A DNA stretch of 14,684 nucleotides from an uncultured Chloroflexaceae bacterium (GCA_937141995.1 CAKZQX010000828.1:1-14684), one strand, 5' to 3'. Shown: positions 1-6,814, counted from the first letter of the stretch. Made by a program: numbers and translations. The notes: generated by a model from the sequence alone, not told the origin.

Positions 1-1
1 G

Positions 2-1003
2 ATCCATCCGGGGCACGGCAAGGCGTTCAAATCGGCAGCGGCCGGGCGGCGCGGAACGATTGATCTGGTGCATAGCCAGGGGCTGTGTGCTACCGGCTAC
101 GGCTTTATCCGGGTGCGCGACCCGCTGCTGCGTCGGGTGCCGTTTGTCGCTAATCCCCATGGCATGGAGGAGTTTCGCACCCCCGACTGGCGCAAATGGC
201 TGGCCTATGCGCCCTTCCGCCCACTCTATGCCTATGGTCATCGCTGTGCGGATCGGGCGATTGCCACCGATGCCTGCACTCAGGGCGATCTGCCGCGCTA
301 CCTGGGGGTCGATCCGGCGCGTGTTGTAGTGATCCCCAGCGCGATTGATGTCGATGAGTGTCGCGGACTGGTGCGGGATGATCTGCGGGCCGAGCTGCGG
401 CAACGCCTGCAGTTAGATACGGCTACGCCGACCTTCTTGAGCGTGGGGCGGCTGGAGCGCAACAAGGGCTACCATATTTTGATTGAAGCGCTGACCCGGA
501 TACGCGAACAACTGCCATCCACCTGGCGCTGGCTGCTGGTCGGGCGGGGCAAGGAGGAGGCAGCCCTGCGCCGGCAGGCGCACGCGGCCGGTATTGCTGA
601 TCATGTTACCTTTGTGGGGCGGCTGCACGAGGCCGAACTGCACAGCCTCTACAACGAGATTGATCTGGTGGTCCACCCGACCCTCTACGAGGGCTCGTCA
701 CTGGTGACGCTGGAGGGGATGATCCATCGGCGTCCGGTGGTGGCTAGTGCGGCCGGAGGTATCCCCGACAAGGTCTTCGATGGGCGGAACGGCTACCTGG
801 TGCGCCCCGGTGATGTGGATGATCTGGTGCAGAAACTGCGCCTGGTCCTGGAGCAGCGCGACCGCTGGCCGGACTGGGGCGCGGAGAGCGTGCGCATCGT
901 CACCAGCACCTTCGCCTGGCCGGTTATCGCCCGCCAGACCCGTGATTTGTATGAAGAGCTGCTTTTGCCACAGAGAACACAGAGAGATGGAGAAAGGCTG
1001 TAA
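2..1003 (+). CDS. Glycosyltransferase, family 4 (GT-B) type; 5' end outside the window
   Basis: The reading frame is open from base 2, so the N-terminal acceptor-side domain is cut by the window edge; 333 residues remain. The visible part has the C-terminal nucleotide-sugar domain of GT4 enzymes: SVGRLERNKG, then LLVGRGKEE, FVGRLHEAEL, and the E-x7-E signature (YEGSSLVTLEG, Glu at about fragment residues 230 and 238), followed by ASAAGGIPD and DGRNGYLV. Such enzymes move a sugar from an activated donor to a glycan, lipid or small acceptor with retention of configuration. The acceptor cannot be told from sequence; cell-envelope polysaccharide or glycolipid is a guess. The last residues, PQRTQRDGE, are encoded by a short genomic repeat and are not part of the fold. 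A GTG at base 68 is only an internal codon. Confidence 0.9.
   Translation: MHPGHGKAFKSAAAGRRGTIDLVHSQGLCATGYGFIRVRDPLLRRVPFVANPHGMEEFRTPDWRKWLAYAPFRPLYAYGHRCADRAIATDACTQGDLPRYLGVDPARVVVIPSAIDVDECRGLVRDDLRAELRQRLQLDTATPTFLSVGRLERNKGYHILIEALTRIREQLPSTWRWLLVGRGKEEAALRRQAHAAGIADHVTFVGRLHEAELHSLYNEIDLVVHPTLYEGSSLVTLEGMIHRRPVVASAAGGIPDKVFDGRNGYLVRPGDVDDLVQKLRLVLEQRDRWPDWGAESVRIVTSTFAWPVIARQTRDLYEELLLPQRTQRDGERL
967..992 (+). repeat. Short purine-rich repeat (cacagagaacacagagag type), copy A, inside the glycosyltransferase 3' end
   Basis: The stretch runs gccacagagaacacagagag then atggag. It recurs in interrupted form at 1255-1285, and in reverse-complement orientation at 1695-1726 and 1816-1847 (ctccgtggcctcggtgaact type). 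Here it is translated as the last residues of the glycosyltransferase. Similar low-complexity repeats are, to my knowledge, scattered in several environmental bacterial genomes; copy number in this genome cannot be seen from the window. Confidence 0.6.
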
Positions 1004-1068
1004 TTGAACTACACTTGCGCAGGGTTGTATTTGAACGCTAGGTCAAAGGTGATTTGCATTCCAAGAAC

Positions 1069-1232
1069 CTGTCTGAAAAAGTGTGACATGGAGGTACGGC
1101 CCCGGCGCGGGAGTCCCGGCTTCAGCCGGTGTGTGGCCGGAACCGGCTGAAGCCGGGACTCCTGGGCGCTGTCTGGTGTATCCGGGCAACCGGCATTGAC
1201 GTGTGACCGACGCGAGCCACCGTTTCAGACAG
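1069..1232. mobile_element. Possible non-autonomous inverted-repeat element (MITE-like), 164 bp
   Basis: The ends are exact 10-bp inverted repeats: ctgtctgaaa at 1069-1078 and tttcagacag at 1223-1232. The similarity extends a little on both sides (gaacctgtctgaaaaagtg against gagactgtctgaaacggtg). The centre holds a perfect 21-bp palindrome. No open frame inside looks real, and no clear target-site duplication was seen next to the ends. It could be a miniature element, a palindromic extragenic repeat, or chance nesting. It fills most of the 289-bp gap between the glycosyltransferase and the GxxExxY gene. Confidence 0.35.
1110..1162. repeat. Perfect 21-bp inverted repeat with 11-nt loop
   Basis: Left arm 1110-1130 (starting ggagtcccggcttc) is the exact reverse complement of right arm 1142-1162, with an 11-nt loop. 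There is no T-run after the stem on either strand, so it does not look like an intrinsic terminator. The long perfect GC-rich arms suggest a dispersed palindromic repeat or the core of a small mobile element. Confidence 0.85.
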
Positions 1233-1254
1233 TCTCTAACTGACTCCTTTTGCT

Positions 1255-1285
1255 GAGAGAACACAGCGATTACAGAGAGATGGAG
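1255..1285 (+). repeat. Short purine-rich repeat, copy B, carrying the GxxExxY ribosome binding site
   Basis: The stretch gagagaacacagcgattaca followed by gagagatggag is copy A with a few extra bases in the middle. Its end runs into ggagggg (1282-1288), four bases before the ATG at 1293, so the repeat supplies much of the Shine-Dalgarno sequence of the next gene. Confidence 0.55.
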
Positions 1286-1292
1286 GGGCGGC

Positions 1293-1667
1293 ATGAGTGA
1301 TACGCTTACGGAGAGAATTATTGGCGCAGCAATCGAAGTGCATCGTATTCTGGGGCCAGGGTTCCTGGAATCGGTGTATGAAGAGGCGCTCTGTATCGAA
1401 CTGCAATTGCGCGGGATTGCGTTTCAACGTCAGGCCGAGATTGATGTACGCTATAAAGGGAACGTGATCAAAGGGCAGCGCCTGGATCTGCTGGTTGAGC
1501 GGGAGGTTATTGAGGTTATTGTGGAGATTAAATCTGTTGCAAAACTGTCCGAAGCTGCTACCGCACAAGTGCTATCATATTTGAAGGCAACTGGTCTGAA
1601 GTGTGCGCTACTGATTAACTTCGGTATGCCCCGCCTGGTAGATGGAATTAAGCGAATATCAGTATGA
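1293..1667 (+). CDS. GxxExxY family protein (PD-(D/E)XK nuclease-like, PDDEXK_3)
   Basis: The 124-residue length is typical of this family. The name-giving motif is seen as GFLESVY (Gly23, Glu26, Tyr29). Residues fitting a PD-(D/E)XK nuclease core follow: Asp65 in RLDLLVE, then Glu78-Ile-Lys80 in VEIKSV, and a conserved-looking Gln92 in AQVLSYL. The fold relation is established for the family, but the cellular role and substrate are unknown, so nuclease activity is inference. The ATG at 1293 has ggagggg four bases upstream. The gene stands alone, bracketed by oppositely oriented copies of a short repeat, and its last seven codons (IKRISV and stop) are duplicated 121 bp downstream. These signs suggest it arrived or was rearranged together with the repeats. 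An ATG at 1664 overlaps its stop as ATGA. Confidence 0.88.
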   Translation: MSDTLTERIIGAAIEVHRILGPGFLESVYEEALCIELQLRGIAFQRQAEIDVRYKGNVIKGQRLDLLVEREVIEVIVEIKSVAKLSEAATAQVLSYLKATGLKCALLINFGMPRLVDGIKRISV

Positions 1668-1726
1668 ATAACCCGGAAATCCAACTCAGTCCGCAGCCCT
1701 CGGTGGCCTCGGTGAACGCCGTGGCT
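1650..1726 (+). repeat. 77-bp direct repeat, copy 1
   Basis: Aligns without gaps to 1771-1847 (offset 121 bp) with 9 mismatches, about 88% identity. It covers the last codons of the GxxExxY gene, then an ATG (1664) opening a 42-codon frame (1664-1792, beginning MNNPEIQLSPQPS), and ends in a reverse-oriented copy of the short repeat (cggtggcctcggtgaacgcc). The small frame mirrors the N-terminus of the downstream YvcK-like gene and is probably a duplication remnant, not a gene. Confidence 0.9.
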
Positions 1727-1745
1727 CCACTCGAAGGTACCGTCG

Positions 1746-2867
1746 ATGATTCTAACCGGCAAATGCGATCAAGCGAATATCAGTATGAATAATCCGGAAA
1801 CCCAACTCGATCCACAACCCTCCGTGGCCTCGGTGAACTCTGTGGCTAAAAAAGCCAGAAGGCTTGTCGCTATCGGTGGGGGGCGTGGTGCCTGCCAGGT
1901 ACTGCTCGGTGCGCAGTCCTACTTTCCCGAACGTACCGCCGTCGTTGCCGTTACCGATACCGGACGCAGCACCGGCATCGTGCGCACCCTCGCCAACATG
2001 CCGGCTCCCGGCGACCTGCGGAACACCCTGGCAGCCCTGGCGCGCGACCCCGACGGGTTGATGGCGCGGCTGCTGGAGCATCGCTTTCACAACAGCGCTT
2101 TCCCCACCCTCGACGGGATGGCTGTGGGCAATCTGCTTCTGGCCGCTCTCACCGAGATGACCGGTGATCTGGCCCACGCGGTGGAGGTGGTCGGGACGCT
2201 GGTGCAGAGTGTGGCGCAAGTATTGCCGGTCTCGGTGGTCAATACCAACCTCTGCGCCGAACTGACCGACGGTACAACCGTCACCACCGAACTCCAGGTA
2301 CGCGGCCTGGATAAGCCGCCTATCCGCCGCCTCTTCCTGGCCGACCCGGATGCGCCCGCCTATCCGCCAGTGCTCGAGGCGATTGCCCAGGCCGATATGA
2401 TTACCCTGGGGCCGGGCAGCCTCTTTACCTCGGTGCTGGCGGCACTGCTGTTTAAAGGCGTGATCACGGCGCTGCGCGAGACAAAAGCCATGGTTGTCTT
2501 TGTCTGCAACACGACGACTCAGCCCGGCCAGACCGATACCTATCGTACGATTGATCATGTGCGGCGGGTGGTGGAGTTGCTGGGGCCGGATGTGCTGGAT
2601 GCCGCGCTGATCAACCGTAGCGCAACGCGTGACCCGCAAGTGCTGGCTGAGTATGCCGCCGAGGGTATTCATCTGCTGCAACCCGACGACGAGGAAATTG
2701 CACGCATCGCCGCGCTGGGGGTGCGACCCTACGCCCGCGATTATGCCGAGGAGCGCGAGGGAAAACGCCAACTCTGGAACAAGCAAGACACCATTCGTCA
2801 TGATCCCGAAGTGCTGGGGCAGGCTCTCTGGAAACTCGCCCTGGATCGGGCTGATTCGGCGGAATGA
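1746..2867 (+). CDS. YvcK/CofD family protein (putative gluconeogenesis factor type)
   Basis: 373 residues from the ATG at 1746. The family core starts at RRLVAIGGGRGA (about 38-49) and continues with TDTGRSTG (70-77), PGDLRN (88-93), GNLLLAAL (128-135), LGPGSLFTSV (221-230) and CNTTTQPGQT (254-263). YvcK proteins bind UDP-sugars and affect cell shape and growth on gluconeogenic carbon; CofD is a related transferase. The segment usually reading DDGGSSG in YvcK is TDTGRSTG here, and GGGTG is GGGRG, so this is a divergent member and the exact role is open. Start choice is uncertain: 1746 has gaagg 8 bases upstream; ATG 1785 lacks a binding site and lies in the direct repeat; GTG 1842 has ggtga five bases upstream and would leave only four codons before RRLVAIGGG. 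Residues before about 34 are repeat-derived. Convergent with rpsI. Confidence 0.82.
   Translation: MILTGKCDQANISMNNPETQLDPQPSVASVNSVAKKARRLVAIGGGRGACQVLLGAQSYFPERTAVVAVTDTGRSTGIVRTLANMPAPGDLRNTLAALARDPDGLMARLLEHRFHNSAFPTLDGMAVGNLLLAALTEMTGDLAHAVEVVGTLVQSVAQVLPVSVVNTNLCAELTDGTTVTTELQVRGLDKPPIRRLFLADPDAPAYPPVLEAIAQADMITLGPGSLFTSVLAALLFKGVITALRETKAMVVFVCNTTTQPGQTDTYRTIDHVRRVVELLGPDVLDAALINRSATRDPQVLAEYAAEGIHLLQPDDEEIARIAALGVRPYARDYAEEREGKRQLWNKQDTIRHDPEVLGQALWKLALDRADSAE
1771..1847 (+). repeat. 77-bp direct repeat, copy 2
   Basis: Second copy of 1650-1726. It still contains codons for IKRISV and a stop in one frame, as at the end of the GxxExxY gene, while in another frame it encodes MNNPETQLDPQPS near the start of the YvcK-like protein. 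It ends in a reverse-oriented short repeat (ctccgtggcctcggtgaact, then ctgtggct). Confidence 0.9.
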
Positions 2868-2932
2868 CACGCGATCCGGGTGCATGCAGCGGGTGTTCAA
2901 ACCGGACATGTCTACGAAGCAGCGGGGAATAC

Positions 2933-2976
2933 AAAACGGAGGAGCGCTCGTGTTGTGGTGCGTCCTCCTCCGTTTT
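2933..2976. terminator. Probable bidirectional intrinsic terminator between the yvcK-like gene and rpsI
   Basis: A 12-bp perfect stem pairs 2933-2944 (aaaacggaggag) with 2965-2976 (ctcctccgtttt), loop 20 nt. On the plus strand the stem is followed by a T5 tract (2973-2977); on the minus strand the A-tract becomes T4. It sits 65 bases after the yvcK-like stop and about 50 bases after the rpsI stop, between two convergent genes, so it can end transcription from both sides. Confidence 0.85.
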
Positions 2977-3025
2977 TCGTGACACCTTCAGCGAAATGAC
3001 CAGCGCTATTCTCTGCTATGCAGGT

Positions 3026-3430
3026 TTAGCGCTTGGTGTACTGTGGTCGCTTGCGGGCGCGCTTGAGACCAGGTTTCTTCCGCTCCTTGGCCCGCGAGTC
3101 ACGGGTCAGCAATCCAGCCTTCTTGAGTGTCGGGCGTAATTCCGCGTCAGCGTCCAGGAGTGCCCGCGCAACACCGTGTCGCACCGCCCCGGCCTGACTG
3201 GAAACACCGCCGCCGCGTACCTTCACCAGAATATTGTAACTGCTAAGCAGGTCAGTCAACTCCAGCGGACGGCGAATATCTCGCTGGAGCAGTTCGCGGG
3301 GACCGAAATACTCTTCCGGCGTCTTTTCGTTGACAATAAATTCCCCTTCGCCGGGGAACAGGCGTACACGCGCCACTGCCGTCTTCCGGCGGCCCGTGCC
3401 CTGGTAATAGCGCTTCTCACTCGTCGTCAT
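3026..3430 (-). CDS. rpsI: Small-subunit ribosomal protein S9
   Basis: 134 residues, usual size for S9. It begins [20 protein letters not shown], carries the conserved [16 protein letters not shown] and [13 protein letters not shown] stretches, and ends in the basic tail KRPQYTKR. In known ribosomes the C-terminal arginine of this tail reaches the anticodon loop of the P-site tRNA. ATG start with gggagg (in gagagggaggct) just upstream. It is the last gene of the minus-strand cluster, 12 bases after rplM, the standard rplM-rpsI pair, and is followed by a terminator hairpin. Confidence 0.98.
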   Translation of the reverse strand: MTTSEKRYYQGTGRRKTAVARVRLFPGEGEFIVNEKTPEEYFGPRELLQRDIRRPLELTDLLSSYNILVKVRGGGVSSQAGAVRHGVARALLDADAELRPTLKKAGLLTRDSRAKERKKPGLKRARKRPQYTKR

Positions 3431-3442
3431 AGCCTCCCTCTC

Positions 3443-3883
3443 TTACCCCTGTGCTCGCGGTACATATGGCCGGGGTTGCTGGGCCGCATGCGGATGGTGT
3501 GGTCCGGTATAGATCTTCAACTTGGTCATCAGCCGCCGCCCCAGCCGATTCTTCGGCAGCATGCCCTTGACTGCCTGGCGCAGAATGCGGTCAGGATGTT
3601 TTTCCCGCATCATCTTGTAGGATGTCACCTTCAGACCACCCGGGTATCCCGTGTGGCGGTAGTACACCTTCTGATCGGCCTTACTCCCCGTTACCCGAAT
3701 CTTCTCGGCATTCGTTACAACAACAAAATCCCCCCCATCAAGGTGTGGGGTATAGGTAGGTTTGTGCTTTCCCCGTAACAGCGTTGCAATCTGGGTTGCC
3801 AGCCGCCCCAGCACCTGGCCGGAAGCATCGACAACATACCAGTCACGCTGTATTTCGGAGGCTTTTTGCGAATAGGTCTTCAT
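3443..3883 (-). CDS. rplM: Large-subunit ribosomal protein L13
   Basis: 146 residues. Typical L13 features are [18 protein letters not shown] near the N-terminus (about 13-30), [16 protein letters not shown], the signature [12 protein letters not shown], and [14 protein letters not shown]13 is an early-assembly 23S rRNA-binding protein. ATG start; a gagg sequence lies 7 bases upstream. It starts 9 bases after the truA stop and is followed by rpsI after 12 bases, so the three genes are almost surely co-transcribed. Confidence 0.98.
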   Translation of the reverse strand: MKTYSQKASEIQRDWYVVDASGQVLGRLATQIATLLRGKHKPTYTPHLDGGDFVVVTNAEKIRVTGSKADQKVYYRHTGYPGGLKVTSYKMMREKHPDRILRQAVKGMLPKNRLGRRLMTKLKIYTGPHHPHAAQQPRPYVPRAQG

Positions 3884-3892
3884 CTTCTATCC

Positions 3893-4678
3893 TCACGCGA
3901 TGCTCTCACCACTTGCCCGCACAACATCCGGCGGGTATTCTACATTCATCAAGGTCAATCCGTGTGCTGCCGCTGTCGGTCCTGCCTGTCGCCGGTTTCG
4001 CCCGGCCAGCACCTGTTCAAACTGCGCGGGGCGCATTCGGCCCCGTCCGACCAGTAGCAGTGTCCCAATGATGGCCCGCACCATGTGATGCAAAAAGGCA
4101 TTGGCTGCCAGATCGATGCCTATCAACGGCTGTCCAAAAAGCTCAAGCGTGTGGCAACCGGCGTGGTGACATGTACGGACCGTCGAGCCCTTTGCCGCCT
4201 GCACACTGGTAAAGGCCGCAAAATCATGTCGGCCGGGTAGCACCGCCAGGGCCGCCTCCATTGCCGCCTGATCCAGTGGTTGCTCAACATGCAGCACATA
4301 GTGCCTGAGCATCGGCAGCAGTACCGGTCTGTCGGCAATCAAATAGCGGTACTCACGTCGCACAGCCGTGTGGCGCGCGTGGAAGTCGTAATCGGCTTCC
4401 CAGACATCAAGAACCGCAATGTCATGCGGCAGCAGTGCATTGATACCACGCCGGATTGTTGCCGGGTCATGCCGGGTGTCAGTGCGCACATTGGCAACTT
4501 GTCCCTGAGCATGCACCCCCGCATCCGTCCGTCCGGCAAAGATAAACCGCCGCTCTTCCTGGGCAAACCGGCTCCAGGTTCCCTCAACCTCACCCTGGAC
4601 CGAGCGGCCGGTATTTTGCCACTGCGATCCGACAAAGTCGGTACCATCATAGGCCAGTCGCAGCGCGATATTGCGCAT
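3893..4678 (-). CDS. truA: tRNA pseudouridine(38-40) synthase TruA
   Basis: 261 residues, normal length. It isomerises uridine to pseudouridine at positions 38-40 in the anticodon arm of many tRNAs. The catalytic aspartate is Asp52 in [10 protein letters not shown]. Other family stretches are [14 protein letters not shown] at the N-terminus, [16 protein letters not shown] in the middle, and [20 protein letters not shown] near the C-terminus. ATG start 11 bases after the rplQ stop. Its place between rplQ and rplM-rpsI is also known from Firmicutes and couples tRNA modification to ribosome synthesis. Confidence 0.97.
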   Translation of the reverse strand: MRNIALRLAYDGTDFVGSQWQNTGRSVQGEVEGTWSRFAQEERRFIFAGRTDAGVHAQGQVANVRTDTRHDPATIRRGINALLPHDIAVLDVWEADYDFHARHTAVRREYRYLIADRPVLLPMLRHYVLHVEQPLDQAAMEAALAVLPGRHDFAAFTSVQAAKGSTVRTCHHAGCHTLELFGQPLIGIDLAANAFLHHMVRAIIGTLLLVGRGRMRPAQFEQVLAGRNRRQAGPTAAAHGLTLMNVEYPPDVVRASGESIA

Positions 4679-4689
4679 CCTGCGTTCAC

Positions 4690-5040
4690 CTACAGCAATT
4701 CAATCATAGCCATCTCCGCGCCATCACCCTGGCGCGGGCCCAGTTTGGTAATCCGTGTGCGACCACTGGGTCGATTAACATAATTTTGCGGCGCAAACGT
4801 AAAGAGTTGCCGCATGGCTTTCTTACTGGCAAGCTTCGAAAGCGCCATCCGCCGCGCGTGCGGTGTATCTTCCTTGGCAATCGTCAGGAGTTGTTCCATC
4901 TCGGGTTGTACCTCCCGAGCCTTGGTAATGGTCGTCTTAATCTGCCGATGCTCAATCAGTGAGATCATCAGGTTACGCAGCAGCGCTTTGCGATGCTCGT
5001 ACGAACGACCTAACTTTCTTCCGGATTTACGATGTCGCAT
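4690..5040 (-). CDS. rplQ: Large-subunit ribosomal protein L17
   Basis: 116 residues, the standard short bacterial form. It starts [20 protein letters not shown], followed by [17 protein letters not shown] and a C-terminus with [21 protein letters not shown]17 lies near the peptide exit of the large subunit. ATG start with ggggaagg a few bases upstream. It starts 33 bases after the rpoA stop, the classical end of the alpha operon, and continues into truA. Confidence 0.98.
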   Translation of the reverse strand: MRHRKSGRKLGRSYEHRKALLRNLMISLIEHRQIKTTITKAREVQPEMEQLLTIAKEDTPHARRMALSKLASKKAMRQLFTFAPQNYVNRPSGRTRITKLGPRQGDGAEMAMIELL

Positions 5041-5073
5041 AGTCCTTCCCCAGATCGGTTAATGTGCTATCTA

Positions 5074-6084
5074 CTACTCAATCGACGGCAAGTTCCCACT
5101 CTTGGCCGCCTCAACCACGGTATTCAGCGCAATTGGCGGAACACTTCCGTCAGCACCCTTCGGTATATATCCGCGATCAATCAACTTATCACGAATCTCT
5201 TCCATCGACTTCTGCCCCAGATTGCGCACAGACAGCAGCGCTTTTTCATCCATCTGCAAGACCTGCCCGACTTTCGTAATATCGGCGCGCTTGAGGCAGT
5301 TATAAGTCCGCGTTGAGAGATCCAGATCTTCAATTGGCGTATCGTACACATCCGATGGAATGGAGAGGCCCCCGGCCGGTTGCACCTCCGGTTCAATCGG
5401 CGCAATCCGATTAAAGTCGGCAATCGTCTGGCTATACTGCACCAGCACCTGCGCCGCATGGCTCAGGGCATCGCCCGGCTTAACCGTGCCGTCCGTCCAG
5501 ACCTCCAGCAGTAACCGGTCAAAGTCGGTTGCCTGCCCAATACGGGTATTCTCGACAACATAATTCACCCGTGGCACCGGGGTAAAAATAGCATCGACCG
5601 GAATTTCGCCAATGGGCAGCGCATCCCGCTGATCAGCGGCAACATACCCCCGCCCCCGCTCAACGGTCATTTCTATCTCCAGATGCGCCTGTTCCGAGTC
5701 AATCGTGCAGATATAATGATCCGGGTTAACTAACTCCACATTGCTGGGCGCATCAATATCTCTGGCACGTACAATGCCTGATTCCTGCTTTGACAACAAT
5801 ACTTTGACAGGACGCTCCGCGTAGGAACGCAGACGCACGCCCTTTATATTCAACACGATCTCCGTCACATCCTCTTTGATGCCGGGGATCGTCGAAAACT
5901 CGTGAAAAACCCCATCTATCTTAATCTTGGTTATGGCTGATCCAGGAATGGACGAGAGCAACACCCGTCGCAGTGCATTCCCCAGTGTATGACCATAACC
6001 TGGATCAAGCGGTTCAATCTTAAAACGCCCATAGTTTTCAGCCGCCTGGACGACCTCGATTTTGGGCATGGCGATATCAAGCAC
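5074..6084 (-). CDS. rpoA: DNA-directed RNA polymerase subunit alpha
   Basis: 336 residues from the preferred GTG start (MLDIAMPKIEVV). The N-terminal dimerisation domain (to about 228) has GYGHTLGNALRRVLLSSIPG and ERGRGYVAADQR. A linker follows, then the C-terminal domain (about 250-306) with TRTYNCLKRADI and SVRNLGQKSMEEIRDKL. The arginine in STRTYNCL (residue 259) matches the Escherichia coli Arg265 that contacts UP-element DNA. Start choice: aaggagg lies at 6091-6097, six bases from the GTG at 6084 and 21 bases from the ATG at 6069, so GTG fits best. The gene ends in two adjacent TAG stops. It follows rpsD after a 109-base gap that holds a long hairpin. Confidence 0.96.
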   Translation of the reverse strand: MLDIAMPKIEVVQAAENYGRFKIEPLDPGYGHTLGNALRRVLLSSIPGSAITKIKIDGVFHEFSTIPGIKEDVTEIVLNIKGVRLRSYAERPVKVLLSKQESGIVRARDIDAPSNVELVNPDHYICTIDSEQAHLEIEMTVERGRGYVAADQRDALPIGEIPVDAIFTPVPRVNYVVENTRIGQATDFDRLLLEVWTDGTVKPGDALSHAAQVLVQYSQTIADFNRIAPIEPEVQPAGGLSIPSDVYDTPIEDLDLSTRTYNCLKRADITKVGQVLQMDEKALLSVRNLGQKSMEEIRDKLIDRGYIPKGADGSVPPIALNTVVEAAKSGNLPSIE

Positions 6085-6100
6085 CGATCGCCTCCTTCGC

Positions 6101-6183
6101 AAGAAACACGAAAATGCGAGAATAAGCGAACGTGAGCACCTGTCTGTTGCTCCGCTCGCCTCCCTTCTCGTCTTCGCGTTCTT
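6101..6183 (-). promoter_or_regulatory. Long imperfect hairpin in the rpsD-rpoA gap, just before the rpoA ribosome binding site
   Basis: In the mRNA sense, aagaacgcgaagacgagaa (6183-6165) can pair with ttctcgcattttcgtgtttc tt (6122-6101) as three helices of 5, 6 and 6 base pairs separated by a bulge and a small internal loop; the loop is about 42 nt. It ends four bases before the aaggagg of rpoA. It might affect rpoA translation or mRNA processing. The role is inferred only from position. Confidence 0.4.
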
Positions 6184-6193
6184 ATACTATTCT

Positions 6194-6814
6194 TTAGCGG
6201 CTATAGAACTCAACAATCAACTGCTCATTGATTCCCGGTTCCGCGTCTTCACGGCGTGGTAATGCGATAATCTCACCCGTGAGTTCAGTCGGGTTGAGGC
6301 GCAACCAGTCGGGTGTCCGATATTTATTCAACTCGCCGCTATCCACAAGGTTGCGGAAGTAGTTGCGTCGGCGGCTCTCCGGGCGAACAGCAATCACATG
6401 CCCCACCTTCACCGTAAAAGAAGGAACGTTGGTCTTGCGGCCATTCACCGTAATATGCCCATGGCTGACAAGCTGGCGTGCCTGCGCACGCGTGGTTGCC
6501 AGGCCCAGACGATAGACGACATTATCCAACCGGCGTTCGAGCAGGCTTAACAAATACTCACCCGTAACCCCGCTGCGGCGAGATGCCTGTTCAAACAGAC
6601 GCCGAAACTGGCGCTCCAGCACGCCATACATATAGCGTGCCTTCTGCTTCTCCATCAGTTGCAAGCCATAGTCGGACACCTGACGGCGACGGGCACTCGG
6701 GCCGTGTTGACCAGGCGGAAAAGGGCGTTTTTGCAATATCCGCTGACCTTTTTCGGTAATCCCAACACCTAAACGCCGACTGACTTTTCCAACCGGTCCA
6801 TGATAACGAGCCAT
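6194..6814 (-). CDS. rpsD: Small-subunit ribosomal protein S4 (zinc-free form)
   Basis: 206 residues. It begins [16 protein letters not shown] and has PPGQHG, the family region [20 protein letters not shown] and the S4 RNA-binding domain ([20 protein letters not shown]). The N-terminal cysteines found in the zinc-binding S4 type are absent, so it is the C-minus form. S4 starts assembly of the 30S body and represses the alpha operon in Escherichia coli. ATG start; aggagg lies about 12 bases upstream, a little far. It follows rpsK after an 82-base gap that contains only a short hairpin (6859-6885). Confidence 0.98.
   Translation of the reverse strand: MARYHGPVGKVSRRLGVGITEKGQRILQKRPFPPGQHGPSARRRQVSDYGLQLMEKQKARYMYGVLERQFRRLFEQASRRSGVTGEYLLSLLERRLDNVVYRLGLATTRAQARQLVSHGHITVNGRKTNVPSFTVKVGHVIAVRPESRRRNYFRNLVDSGELNKYRTPDWLRLNPTELTGEIIALPRREDAEPGINEQLIVEFYSR

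Noticed and set aside
1110..1162. Palindrome as an intrinsic terminator for the glycosyltransferase gene
   Set aside because: No T-run follows the stem on either strand, and it starts more than 100 bases after the stop.
1043..1294. 83-residue minus-strand frame over the palindromic element
   Set aside because: It is made mostly of translated palindrome and repeat; such frames arise by chance in GC-rich inverted repeats.
967..1847. CRISPR array from the four short repeats
   Set aside because: The copies differ in length and orientation and are unevenly spaced with genes between them.
1752..2909. 385-residue open frame on the minus strand opposite the YvcK-like gene
   Set aside because: It is a shadow of the well-supported plus-strand gene: the composition is rich in His, Gln and Gly with no family motif.
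3176..3778. 200-residue plus-strand frame opposite rpsI and rplM
   Set aside because: Antisense to two certain ribosomal genes and without recognisable motifs.
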